Part shown: piece by piece, positions 1-7,037 of the stretch
How the letters are laid out: each line of letters opens with the position of its first letter
Numbering within the stretch: the first letter of the stretch is position 1
Origin: Larix sibirica
Taxonomy: Eukaryota > Streptophyta > Pinopsida > Pinales > Pinaceae
Direction of reading: 5' to 3'
DNA length: 10,735 nt
Assembly (NCBI GenBank): GCA_004151065.3
Contig: NWUY0300004321.1
Location: forward strand, 19,405 to 30,139
The notes under the pieces: generated by a model
What the model was told of the DNA's origin: nothing
The model's input: the letters and a program-made list of their open reading frames with translations, nothing else
Database searches by the model: none
Program-made: the position numbers and the translations under genes

Positions 1-289
1 TTTTTGTCACAAAGATTGCATGTCAATATTTGTCTATTGGGAAGTTCTACCGGTTCACCATACACTCACATTGGATCCAATGGCTTTGGCATTTTGTTGA
101 GAAGAAAATCTTAAACCTATGGCACAAAAAAACAAAATAAACGAATGATAATGCAAAGCTTAAATAACGAGAGCTAGCTGAATGTGGAATGATTGCATCT
201 TCCATTCAAAAACAAGAAAGAGGCACATTGCAAACCCTAGCCTAAGTCTAGAGAAACAAACAAATGAAGCCAAAACGTTTTATACATAC

Positions 290-413
290 CCGAAAATCTT
301 AATGGTTTGAATCCCCATTCCACGATCTCTCCACTAATGGTAATAAGATCCTTGGCTTTCTCCTTCTTTAATGGATACACAATGTTCTCCCACACCTCTC
401 TAGCTCTCTCACA
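290..413 (-). CDS. Candidate internal exon of an unidentified gene
   Basis: Read on the minus strand, a T-rich tract ending in CCAAAAG at 414 precedes an open stretch. The stretch ends at a canonical plant-type donor, CGG|GTATGT, with the intron GT at 289-288. The exon is 124 nt: 41 codons starting with Cys (CERAREVWE...) plus one leftover base, so phase 0 in and phase 1 out. The peptide is charged and soluble-looking, includes KKEKAKDLITISGEIVEWG, and has no membrane segment. The reading frame stays open on both sides of the exon. I do not recognise the family. If real, later exons lie left of the window, and earlier exons would be beyond the copia remnant at 662-2493. The evidence is splice-site quality and protein-like composition only, so it may be a chance ORF or a decayed exon. 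Confidence 0.35.
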
Positions 414-582
414 CTTTTGGAAACAAACAATGAAACAAAAAAAGCCAGCCCGCAGACTAAAAACCGATTCCAACCGACCTTTTCAAATTTTCACTCAGCA
501 GGGCAATATTTTCCTTCGACTCACGATATATTGCGAATTTATCGCGATGTATTCATTGTGGCATGACACATTCAAAATATAA

Positions 583-653
583 AAAATATCATGATATTTT
601 CGTTCCAATATATTGGATAGGGGTTTAACTCTGCGATATATCTGATATATCGC
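583..653. repeat. Cluster of perfect short palindromes
   Basis: Three perfect inverted repeats sit within 71 bases. AAAATATCAT/GATATTTT is an 18-bp palindrome at 583-600. CCAATATATTGG is at 605-616. GCGATATATC-T-GATATATCGC has 10-bp arms around one base at 633-653. Related GATA/CGATAT words continue on both sides (for example TCGCGA near 542). The cluster abuts the broken end of the gag remnant on its right. It codes for nothing visible and looks like a diverged low-complexity or foldback repeat. Confidence 0.8.
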
Positions 654-661
654 CGATATGT

Positions 662-1092
662 GCAACACTGGTATTAAGTGTTTCAATAAAATGTTTAAAT
701 GCAATTGTAAACTCTTGAGAGTAATTACCACCACCATGTCTTCTTCGTCCATCTTCTGCCCAATGGCATTCAACCATTCTCTAACATCTTTAATCTTTGC
801 CAAGTGTTCATGTAAAGATTCATTACCATTCATCTTAGTAGAAAATAATAGTTTTTGGGAAAAGACTCTACTTTTGTCTGAGACTTCATGTAAGTCTTTC
901 AAGTGCTTCTAAATGGTTGCAACATCCTTTGTAGTGCAATTATCCCGCACTTCTGAAAACATCTCATCGGTCATAGATAGCTTTATGAGCATTACCGTGT
1001 ATTTATTTCGCTCATCATATTTGCCATAGTCTTTGCCTGTTGTTGTCGGTCAAGTTTCCTTCCCCAACACAAGCTGATCCAGACACCTGTAT
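662..1092 (-). pseudogene. Ty1/copia gag remnant (main part)
   Basis: The minus-strand translation matches the plant copia Gag pattern (UBN2-type capsid region). It reads from DQLVLGKE near 1080 through KLSMTDEMFSEVRDNCTTKD, HLKDLHEVSDKSRVF, KLLFSTKMN and HEHLAKIKDVREWLNAIG to KMDEEDMVVVITLKSL. Near 705 the frame shifts, and the match resumes as AFKHFIETLNTS down to about 665. Inactivating lesions are a stop before DRQ/PTTTGKD (near 1047), an in-frame TAG in ATI*KHL (about 910), a duplicated Val in the EEDMVV block, and the shift near 705. No CCHC zinc knuckle, protease, integrase or reverse transcriptase follows, because the remnant stops at the palindrome cluster. In an intact element Gag forms the cytoplasmic virus-like particle. 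This copy cannot encode one. Confidence 0.82.
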
Positions 1093-2139
1093 ATAAAAAT
1101 TGCTAGTATATATTGTTTCCAAGTATTACAATTTTTACCAAAGAATTTATGGTTACCCTCCAACATGATATTGGACAAACTAGCCATTTTGTCATAATTT
1201 TGCAGATAAATTTGCTGAAATAGAGACTAAACTGCACAAAATTTGTATTGTTCTCCTTCAAACTGCAAATCACAGTGAAAAATAAGAAAAAAATATCTGC
1301 CCACAATGGCTGTAGCTACTAAATACCACTGAAAATTAGACAAAGTCCCATTCAATCTATTAAAAGGATGCCCAAAAACCAAGGTTTTTCTCCCAAACCG
1401 CTAAATCTACCATTGCTTAGTCAAATTTCTGCTAAAACTAGAGAAATTTCGGAAAATACAGCAGAAAAATGCACAGATCTGCCAAGCAATAGTTGCAATA
1501 TAGAAACTTCCCTCTAAAATTGCAGAAATTACTGAAAAAATGAAAAAATTCTGCCTGAAAACAGAAATTACACATTTGGAGACCTGAAGTTGATAAACAA
1601 AACCCAGAAATTTTTTGGACTGCTGTACAGATTCCATTTAGTTGAACGGATCTATCATTACGTTCTGTCTATAAAGTTGTATCTCTGAAAATCAAATGCC
1701 CAAACCCCTGCAAATCAATGTTCCTACTTTTTTTCTTCTTTTTTTAAAAATTTTCGATTTAACCTTAGTACATTTTCAGTTTTTTGGCATCCTATAAGGA
1801 TTGGCTTTTGTACCAGTAAAAACAGTTTAGTTCTCCTTTATTTTGAACAGTGTTTGAGCTTGGATGAATCACCATTGGTTGTAGGCCAAGCTCAAGAAGT
1901 CTGTATATGTATGTATTCTGATTTTCAATAGGCAATGCAAATCTTACTTACAAAAAAAAAATCTATTTAACCTGGAAAAATATTTAAATTCGGCTTTAAA
2001 TTGAAATAAAATTGATTCTTTCTTAAAATCTAAACCTAGCTTTAAATCAAGCAAAAGAATGATACTCGTCTTTTAAAACAAAAAACCAATACCTAGATTC
2101 AGCTAATCCAAAACCCCTTTGACTTCTTAATGTGTATCA
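1093..2139. other. AT-rich insert splitting the gag remnant
   Basis: About 1 kb lies where only some 90 bases of gag would be expected between the KFSDG-type N-terminus (2140-2214) and DQLVLG (near 1080). It has no convincing coding potential in any frame. It contains several A or T runs (for example 1961-1971) and one clear inverted repeat at 1854-1895. I see no matching terminal repeats or target-site duplication that would name the inserted element. On the minus strand the right-hand gag piece is preceded by TTTTTATATACAG, which resembles an intron acceptor. That is probably chance. Confidence 0.4.
1854..1895. repeat. Inverted repeat, 10-bp perfect arms
   Basis: TTGAGCTTGG at 1854-1863 is the exact reverse complement of CCAAGCTCAA at 1886-1895, with a 22-base loop. 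It lies inside the insert that splits the gag remnant. No U-tract or coding region makes it a terminator, and its role is unknown. Confidence 0.6.
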
Positions 2140-2214
2140 AATGAAGTGCCTTGCTCCATCGCTAAACTTGGCAGTCACGAAGCCCTTTTCTTGCTTCACT
2201 TCGGCTTCTTCTCA
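2140..2214 (-). pseudogene. Ty1/copia gag N-terminal remnant
   Basis: Just inside the primer-binding site, the minus strand reads EEAEVKQEKGFVTAKFSDG followed by ARHFI and then a stop. This is the usual copia Gag opening, in which an acidic start leads into a KFDG-type motif and an aromatic residue. The ATG at 2217 is one base out of frame with it, so the start is broken. The next part of Gag is not adjacent; it resumes about 1 kb away at 1092. This piece and the main gag remnant are read here as two halves of one dead gene. Confidence 0.6.
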
Positions 2215-2219
2215 CCATG

Positions 2220-2231
2220 GCTCTGATACAA
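2220..2231 (-). other. Retrotransposon primer-binding site
   Basis: The minus strand reads TTGTATCAGAGC followed by CATGG. It matches the plant LTR-retrotransposon primer-binding site complementary to the 3' end of initiator-methionine tRNA (TGGTATCAGAGC) at 11 of 12 positions. It lies directly between the LTR end and the gag remnant, where a minus-strand element should have it. Confidence 0.78.
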
Positions 2232-2327
2232 TATTACAAAAACCAAACACAAAGAAACCAAGAACATGGAGAGAATTGAAATAGAGAAATGGTTCTTCAA
2301 TTCTAAAATGAAGAGAACAATCTTCTC

Positions 2328-2336
2328 TTTATATTA
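2328..2336 (-). promoter_or_regulatory. TATA-like element of the LTR promoter
   Basis: The minus strand reads TAATATAAA about 100 bases before the LTR end, followed by GAGAAG and a TTCTCT-rich stretch. This is the typical U3/R layout of plant copia LTRs. The start site cannot be placed from sequence, and activity is unlikely to have survived. Confidence 0.42.
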
Positions 2337-2433
2337 ATGAGATGACATAAACCCTAACAGCTCTAACCCTAAGTGCACAAACCTTAGAATGACTTGTGTG
2401 TATTTTAATACAACAATTAAACATAAAGTAACC

Positions 2434-2454
2434 TAAAGTCACCAAGTGACTTTA
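2434..2454. repeat. Perfect hairpin in LTR U3
   Basis: TAAAGTCAC-CAA-GTGACTTTA: two 9-bp arms that are exact reverse complements, with a 3-base loop. It lies upstream of the LTR TATA element in the element's own direction. It survives intact in an otherwise decayed element. It could be a protein-binding palindrome of the LTR. Confidence 0.65.
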
Positions 2455-2493
2455 TTAATATCCGTAAGTCTAGATGACCTTTAAATTCTTACA

Positions 2494-3138
2494 CCTAAGG
2501 CTGAAAGCTCTTGGGGGATTAGATCCAAGAAACCTCCATTAAGAGGTGAAATTTTTAATTTGCATTAATTGCCCTAGATCTAAAATTTCTACAAAATGTA
2601 TCTCCTTTGTATCAATAAGGGAACAGAATAAAGTGGTTTGTTGACAATGGAGATTTTATCTCGTTGGGGGTTTTCTCTATTATAATCTTGAGTGCCACTT
2701 TTTTCTGGTTAGCTGTCAGTCTTCTGTGTATTGGTTTATTTGTTGTGTGAATATAGGTATTTATTCCTGCAAGTTTCCTGGCTGTTGACTGTGTTTTTAA
2801 CAAACCTTGTGCAATAAGGTGGCCATTGTGAGGCCCCCTCAAGCCTTATGGTGAGGTCCATTACATGACAGCAAGGCTGTCAGCTAAGCTCATAAGTAAA
2901 AGTGGTCAGTACAGAATCAAACCCAAATCTCTAACATGCGAACCCTAGCCTCAGAACAGCGGAGTTTTCTTTGCCAGAGTTCATATCCAAACCTATTGAA
3001 AATTTGGTGGATGCATGGACATCATTTACTTTTCTTATATGCTCTCTTTATTAAACACTTCAATATTTTCACCTTATAAAAATTTAAAATTTTTCTAAGT
3101 TGTCCTCTTATGATGCATAAACAAATGTCTCGAAACAG
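2494..3138. other. Non-coding stretch between LTR and host gene
   Basis: No protein-like reading frame is seen. Part of it (2640-2770) resembles a second LTR fragment. The remainder is mixed-composition DNA with a small GACAGC-AAG-GCTGTC hairpin near 2867-2881. If the gene at 3139-4407 has more 5' exons, this stretch may be one of its introns. No exon is evident here. Confidence 0.4.
2640..2770 (+). mobile_element. Possible copia LTR 3'-end fragment
   Basis: The plus strand carries CTCGTTGGGGGTTTTCTCTA followed by a TTTATTTGTTGTGTG block and an end resembling TATTCCTGCA. This is the word order often seen in the R/U5 part of plant copia LTRs. No TG start, primer-binding site or internal coding region is attached. 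Its orientation is opposite to the nearby element, so it would be a separate insertion. The resemblance is by eye. Confidence 0.25.
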
Positions 3139-3192
3139 ATAATGTTGGGGATTAAACCGTTTGAAGTATCACTTACCTTGGCATGGTGTAAG

Positions 3193-3286
3193 TTCATAAA
3201 TCTTATCCATCATGAAAATGCCAGTCTAGAAGCCAAAGTTGCAAAAGTAGAGAGACAAAAATTGAAGGCCACAAATATTGAGCACA
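3193..3286 (+). CDS. Probable upstream coiled-coil exon of the same gene
   Basis: An open frame reads HENASLEAKVAKVERQKLKA then TNIEH, charged and heptad-like, and ends at a strong donor ACA|GTAAGA (intron GT at 3287-3288). This is the kind of coiled coil expected to precede the exon at 3739. The left edge is uncertain. AG at 3191-3192 gives the start used here, and AG at 3137-3138 would extend it to 3139, but the extra residues (IMLGIKPFEVS...) look less like coding sequence. The donor leaves phase 1. Joined to the acceptor at 3738 this shifts the frame into an early stop. Joined to the alternative AG at 3745 it stays open (IEH-N-LEIEN). A skipped small exon between them is another explanation. 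Confidence 0.42.
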
Positions 3287-3738
3287 GTAAGAAATGCTTG
3301 CCTTCTAGCCTGGGTTGGACTCTGAACTGCAGTCATGATTATGGTGCTTGCAACAAAATAATTGTCTTGTTGCATAGTATGTCAAAATGGCACTAATGTT
3401 ACCGGAGGCTAAAGATTCTGCAGATCTGAAGGCAATGGCTTGCATCCTTATCATCTCAAACTCATCTCAAACTCATGATATGTTCAACATTCAGAATCTT
3501 GTTACAATGTGTATACCACTGTAATTCACTACTTTGCATTTTGTTATTCTTCATGAAATGTCAGAACCCTGGCAGTCAAAGAGGATTTCCTCTGCATTTG
3601 TTCGAGCATTATAACAAGATAAGAAATACAGGATTTGTATGGAGTTTTCTTTGTTGTTACCTTGTCTGTTTATTCTATGGATGTTCAATTAGATACTTTG
3701 ATGTTTAGTTTCTGTGATTTTTTCTGTTGTCTTCTTAG
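3287..3738 (+). other. Likely last intron
   Basis: It runs from GTAAGA to a T-rich tract ending TTGTCTTCTTAG at 3737-3738. The interior is AT-rich with stops in all plus frames at intervals. The open stretch at 3475-3708 looks like chance: it is rich in Cys, Phe and Leu and matches nothing I know. The intron would be about 450 bases. The phase conflict described for the flanking exons means it may contain a small unrecognised exon, or may end at 3745 instead. Confidence 0.45.
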
Positions 3739-4407
3739 GTGCAAGATTTAGAAATTGAGAACCTGATTCTGAAGGAGAAAATGGAAACCATACTGATGAA
3801 GTCTGAAGCAAATAGAGTTGATAAAGAGGGTGTCAAGCATGTAAGCAGTAAGAGTTCTGAACGTAAAGACAGAGAATGGGACCATGACTTTGAAAGACGA
3901 GGAAAGGCCCAGAGTGACAATCCCATGGATAAGCTGGGCAATTATCATAATTCTGAAGAGAATGATTTGCAAAAGACCCTTCTCTTTGAATCTAGGGCAA
4001 AATCATCCAGTCATTTTCCATTGTCTCCTATCACACAAGTGAAATCAGTTGCTAGAGATGATGAGATGCTGTATAGGTGGAAAGGCATTGCACTGGTACA
4101 GAGTGCTTTTAGTGCCTGCCTCTCTCTTCTTGTTGGCATGATTGCATGGAAAGCTAAAGATCCATGCATGCCGCTAGTTATTGCATTGTTCATTGTGGTG
4201 GGAATGTCTTTAAATAGTGTTGTTAAGTTCTTCTCAAGAATAGAGAACAGGATGGGTTCTGATGCACTCGCACTTTTGAGCTTTAACTGGTTTATTCTTG
4301 GTACTCTTGCATCTCCTACATTACCAAATATTGTCCGGATAGTGACTCCTCCGGCCTCTAAGTTGGTTTATGTACTAGCCAGTTGGCTTGGTTTGACCTT
4401 GAGTTAA
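3739..4407 (+). CDS. Terminal exon of a coiled-coil, multi-pass membrane protein
   Basis: The exon follows a pyrimidine-rich acceptor (AG 3737-3738) and runs 222 codons to TAA. The first codon is GTG (Val), not a start; this is the C-terminus of a longer protein. Residues 1-22 (VQDLEIENLILKEKM...) keep a good heptad pattern V1-L4-N8-L11-M15-I18. Residues 23-110 are a charged, Ser-rich linker with many Lys, Arg, Glu and Asp. Four hydrophobic segments follow: about 117-137, 143-165, 176-194 and 206-221. The last ends at the C-terminus (SWLGLTLS), resembling a tail that sits in the membrane. The conserved-looking core is LYRWKGIAL ... LSFNWFILGTLASPTLP. I infer a plant membrane protein, probably of the endomembrane system, with a cytosolic coiled coil. 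I cannot name the family with confidence. Plant proteins labelled 'ribonuclease P subunit P38-related' are one group to test, from memory only. Confidence 0.82.
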   Translation: MQDLEIENLILKEKMETILMKSEANRVDKEGVKHVSSKSSERKDREWDHDFERRGKAQSDNPMDKLGNYHNSEENDLQKTLLFESRAKSSSHFPLSPITQVKSVARDDEMLYRWKGIALVQSAFSACLSLLVGMIAWKAKDPCMPLVIALFIVVGMSLNSVVKFFSRIENRMGSDALALLSFNWFILGTLASPTLPNIVRIVTPPASKLVYVLASWLGLTLS

Positions 4408-4735
4408 GAAAACACTCTCAGCAAAATGTTTGATTGCTGCATTATGAATGTAAATTTGCAGTAAAAAAATGTATAAATTTGGATGGTGAGGAGAAAATTG
4501 TAGAGGAATCAACAAACAAAATGTTACTGTCTTTTTTGTAATGCAATTAGGCATCTATGCACAAGTTCCATATGTAGAACATTAGGATATAATATTCTGT
4601 GCCTTTTTCATCTTCGGACCTTCTTAGGCCAAAGTGTAAGGATTGTTGTTAGTAGTTTATGAAATTTTCCACGTTAGTTCTGTAGACTAAACCTCTATAC
4701 ATAGATGAGATATTAAATGTTTTTAATCTACAAAC
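4408..4735 (+). other. Probable 3' UTR and downstream flank
   Basis: Directly after the stop the sequence is AT-rich with T/G-rich, TGTAA-containing words (near 4450 and 4538) of the kind found in plant polyadenylation regions. There is no canonical AATAAA. The cleavage site cannot be set from sequence; it probably lies in the first few hundred bases, before the minisatellite begins. No other gene is visible. Confidence 0.4.
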
Positions 4736-4761
4736 GATAACTTTATTTTTTGAAGCTAAGC

Positions 4762-4942
4762 AAGATGCTTCCGATTGTAGTAAACGTGCCTCCCTTTCTT
4801 TACAAGATGCTTCTGATTACCTTTTTTCTTTAACAAGATGCTTCCGATTTCCTTTTTTCTTTAAAAAGATGCTTCCGATTTCCTTTTTTCTTTAACAAGA
4901 TGCTTCCGATTACCTTTTATTTTTAACAAAATGCTTCTGATT
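4762..4942. repeat. 31-bp minisatellite
   Basis: The core AAGATGCTTCCGATT, with small variants, starts at 4762, 4804, 4835, 4866, 4897 and 4928. The last five are spaced exactly 31 bases apart. The rest of the unit is a pyrimidine tract of the type CCTTTTTTCTTTAAC. The first copy is 42 bases before the second, with a different spacer. The copies differ at only a few positions, so the array is fairly young. It lies about 350 bases after the stop codon of the membrane-protein gene. Confidence 0.93.
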
Positions 4943-5180
4943 GTCCTGTGTGTAGCAAACTTGCCCTTCCATTTTCAAAACTCTTAGAAAGATCCTTTGT
5001 GGTGGGATGTCAAGTGTGGGGTATCTATTCTGCCAAAGTTGTAATAAGATGCTTCCGACTTTTACAAGATGCTTCTAATTGTCAATGTGTGGCAAATGCG
5101 CCCTTCTGTTTACACTTTACAATGCTCTCTAAAGATCCTTTGAGTTGAGACACATGGATGGGGTATCAATTATGCCAGTT
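4928..5180. repeat. Diverged tandem duplication of about 140 bp
   Basis: A longer unit starts with a minisatellite core and is present twice. Matching landmarks are AAGATGCTTC-type cores at 4928 and 5066, AAAGATCCTTTG at 4988 and 5131 (143 apart), and GGGGTATC at 5018 and 5160 (142 apart), each followed by an ATT.TGCCA word. An extra core at 5046 lies 20 bases before the one at 5066. The two copies are clearly more diverged than the 31-bp units, so the larger duplication is probably older than the minisatellite expansion. The 220 bases after it (to about 5404) show nothing recognisable. Confidence 0.72.
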
Positions 5181-5409
5181 ACTCAGGACTTGCACTTGTC
5201 CCCAACCTAATGAAATGGCTCACTGTCATGGGGAAGACTGCACTTGAAGGGAGAAATGTGTCTCTGGGGTATTTGAATCTTGGTGGGATATGAAACACCC
5301 TTGCTTCACTTTACCATCAGACCAAGACCCTTTATACTAATATTCATAAGTTGGATTTATGTGAAAAATTGCGAGTGGTGGTTGGTGAAAACAGTGCCTA
5401 AAGGACTTC

Positions 5410-5815
5410 TCATTGTATTCCAATGTGATATTGAAACAATCTGTTGCTGTCATCATAAAAAATTGCTTGTTATGCAGTCCTTTCAGATTTGGTGTGAATA
5501 TGGATTGGGCTGTGGCTCACACCAAGACCTCCGGCAAGGGATCTGAAAACTAGTAGTTTGGCTATACAACTGAAAATACTATTGAAATTTAACTGGATAT
5601 GATTAGAATTTAAGGAATTTTCTCTTTATTTTCCGATGTGATATTGAAACTTCATCTGTTTCCTTCCTTGTAAAATTGTTTGTTATGCAGTCCTTTCAGA
5701 TTTGGTGTAAATTTGGATTGGGCTGTGGTTCACACCAAGACCTCCAGAGAGGGATCTGATTATATCGGTTTGGCTATACAACTGAAAAGATTATTGAAAT
5801 TTCACTGGATTTGAG
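5410..5815. repeat. Tandem duplication of about 213 bp
   Basis: Two adjacent copies, about 5410-5600 and 5622-5815, share ATGTGATATTGAAAC (5423 and 5636), TTATGCAGTCCTTTCAGATT (5470 and 5683), a CACACCAAGACCTCC block, GTTTGGCTATACAACTGAAA (5556 and 5768) and ATTGAAATTT.ACTGGAT (5581 and 5793). Offsets are 213 then 212, so one single-base gap separates the alignments. Both copies are interrupted by stops in every frame; this is not a protein repeat. Confidence 0.92.
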
Positions 5816-6654
5816 CAAATTCTTTGAGAATTATGAAACCAGTCGCTTCCATATATGTGAGATTGGAATTGAAAGAGGCGCTATGTTCTTCTCCCCTATT
5901 TTGGGGTATGATGTTACCAAACACATTGAAAACTTATCTGTTTTATTTGGTGCTAATGCAATTGTATTTTTTGGAAAGCTAATACCCTTATCCTCTATTT
6001 GTAGTTAGAAACACCCATCACTGGAGTGATGCTATATTTAAGGAACCTCCTTCCATCCAAAATATATTTGGAAACTTTTGGGTCGGGTTATTTGTATAAA
6101 TGAGATGATTCTTTTTGCAAGCCAGTGATGTTAGTAATATTCTTGTAAGTAGATTTGCTTAAACTTGAGGTAAAATCTTTTGCTCAGAGAGAAATCCCAT
6201 TGCTTTGCATTGAGAGGTATGCACCAACTAGAAGTGTTAGAGAGTCGGTAACATGTTTGCCAAGTTGGGTGCATGACAATGTAGTATCAGAGATTCAATG
6301 TCAACACATAGCTCTTTGTGGGTGACAATCAAAGTAATTCTTATTAACATTAGTATTGAATCCTTTTGAAAAAGAGAAGGTCCATGTATAATTCACTAGA
6401 TCGAGTTTGGCGAAGAGTATTATTCTACAAAAGTTATTAGAGACCATATAGGAGTGATATTCTCTAATTTCAAACCAAAAACTTGGTATTATCTATTTTT
6501 GGAATCCTTTTATTTACTATGCCATGTGAGCAATTATTTGAAAATTTGTAAAGAACCATGTTTTGCAAAGGCTAAGACATCAAATCCAAACAAGTGCAAG
6601 ATGAGAGGTAAAATGATATTTTTATACTTATAATCTACCACCAATTGATCCTCT
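5816..6654. other. No gene recognised
   Basis: The only open frame of note (plus strand, to 6008) has no protein-like features. A 6-bp hairpin CATCAC-TGGA-GTGATG occurs near 6013-6028. At 6281-6292 the plus strand reads TAGTATCAGAGA, a 10-of-12 match to the plant retrotransposon primer-binding site. With no recognisable LTR or gag around it, this is only a hint of an old element. Confidence 0.35.
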
Positions 6655-6851
6655 CTCAAAAGCAAGCAATCAAAAAATTTAGGCAATTATTCCAATATTC
6701 AAGGTCATAGAAATGGAGTGTCTTTTCCAAAAGGGAAGGGAATTGAAATATAGGCCTCAAAAGCAAGCAATCAAAAAATATATGCCATTATTCCACTACT
6801 CAAGGTCATAGAAATGAAGTGTCTTTTCCAAAAGTGAGTTGAAATCTAGGC
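6655..6851. repeat. Tandem duplication of 101 bp
   Basis: The copies are 6655-6755 and 6756-6851. They share CTCAAAAGCAAGCAATCAAA at 6655 and 6756, the word CAAGGTCATAGAAATG, and TCTTTTCCAAAAG at 6721 and 6822, all 101 bases apart. The second copy has lost about five bases near its end (AAGGGAAGGG against AAGTGAG), so AGGCCTCA recurs after 96 bases. No coding capacity. Confidence 0.92.
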
Positions 6852-7037
6852 CTCATAACAATTGTAGGGAATCGACCTCAGATATTTATTTATAATTTCA
6901 TATAGTCAAGGTTATAAGCTTTGCCACAAATGAGATCGCTGGGAAGGCAATGATGCATCAAACATGCCCATTCCATGTGGATACAATTTTGGGTTGAATA
7001 GGGTAACAAGGATTGGTATTATAAACAATGTCTCGTT

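Larger units (their letters stand above)
2232..2493 (-). mobile_element. 5' LTR of the degraded copia element
   Basis: On the minus strand this 262-base block begins TGTAAGAATTTAAAGG (position 2493 downward) and ends GTAATA next to the primer-binding site. The expected terminal CA may have mutated to TA. Inside it are a TATA-like element (about 2336-2328), a pyrimidine-rich leader after it, a telo-box AAACCCTAA (plus-strand 2349-2357) and a perfect 9-bp-arm hairpin (2434-2454). Order, spacing and size fit a short copia LTR. The partner 3' LTR is not found in the window, so the element is truncated at its gag end. The left boundary is fixed by the primer-binding site; the right boundary rests on the TG start only. 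Confidence 0.72.

Noticed and set aside
495-902. Minus-strand 135-codon frame as a host gene
   Set aside because: Its N-terminal two thirds are copia Gag, and the rest runs out of frame into the palindrome cluster. It is a transposon remnant.
658-912. Plus-strand 84-codon open frame
   Set aside because: It lies antisense over the gag remnant and has no protein-like pattern of its own.
1093-2139. The gag-splitting stretch as a spliceosomal intron of the retroelement
   Set aside because: An acceptor-like end is present on the minus strand, but no convincing donor follows the N-terminal gag piece, and copia gag normally has no intron.
2860-2990. tRNA-derived SINE on the minus strand
   Set aside because: GGGTTTGATTCTG resembles a B box, but no A box at the proper distance and no 3' tail or duplication was found.
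3475-3708. Plus-strand 77-codon open frame as an exon
   Set aside because: It lies within the intron, with Cys/Phe/Leu-rich composition typical of T-rich DNA and no flanking splice sites that keep phase.
3735-3972. Two minus-strand frames opposite the membrane-protein exon
   Set aside because: They are shadows of the real exon on the other strand.
4762-4942. Regular 31-bp repeats as a CRISPR array
   Set aside because: The units are contiguous with no unique spacers, the setting is a plant-like nuclear genome, and no Cas gene is present. It is a minisatellite.
5280-5546. 88-codon plus-strand frame crossing the first 213-bp copy
   Set aside because: The second copy of the duplication does not keep the frame, and composition is not protein-like.
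6013-6028. CATCAC-TGGA-GTGATG hairpin as a terminator
   Set aside because: Six-base arms, no U-tract and no upstream gene; factor-independent terminators are not expected in this type of genome.
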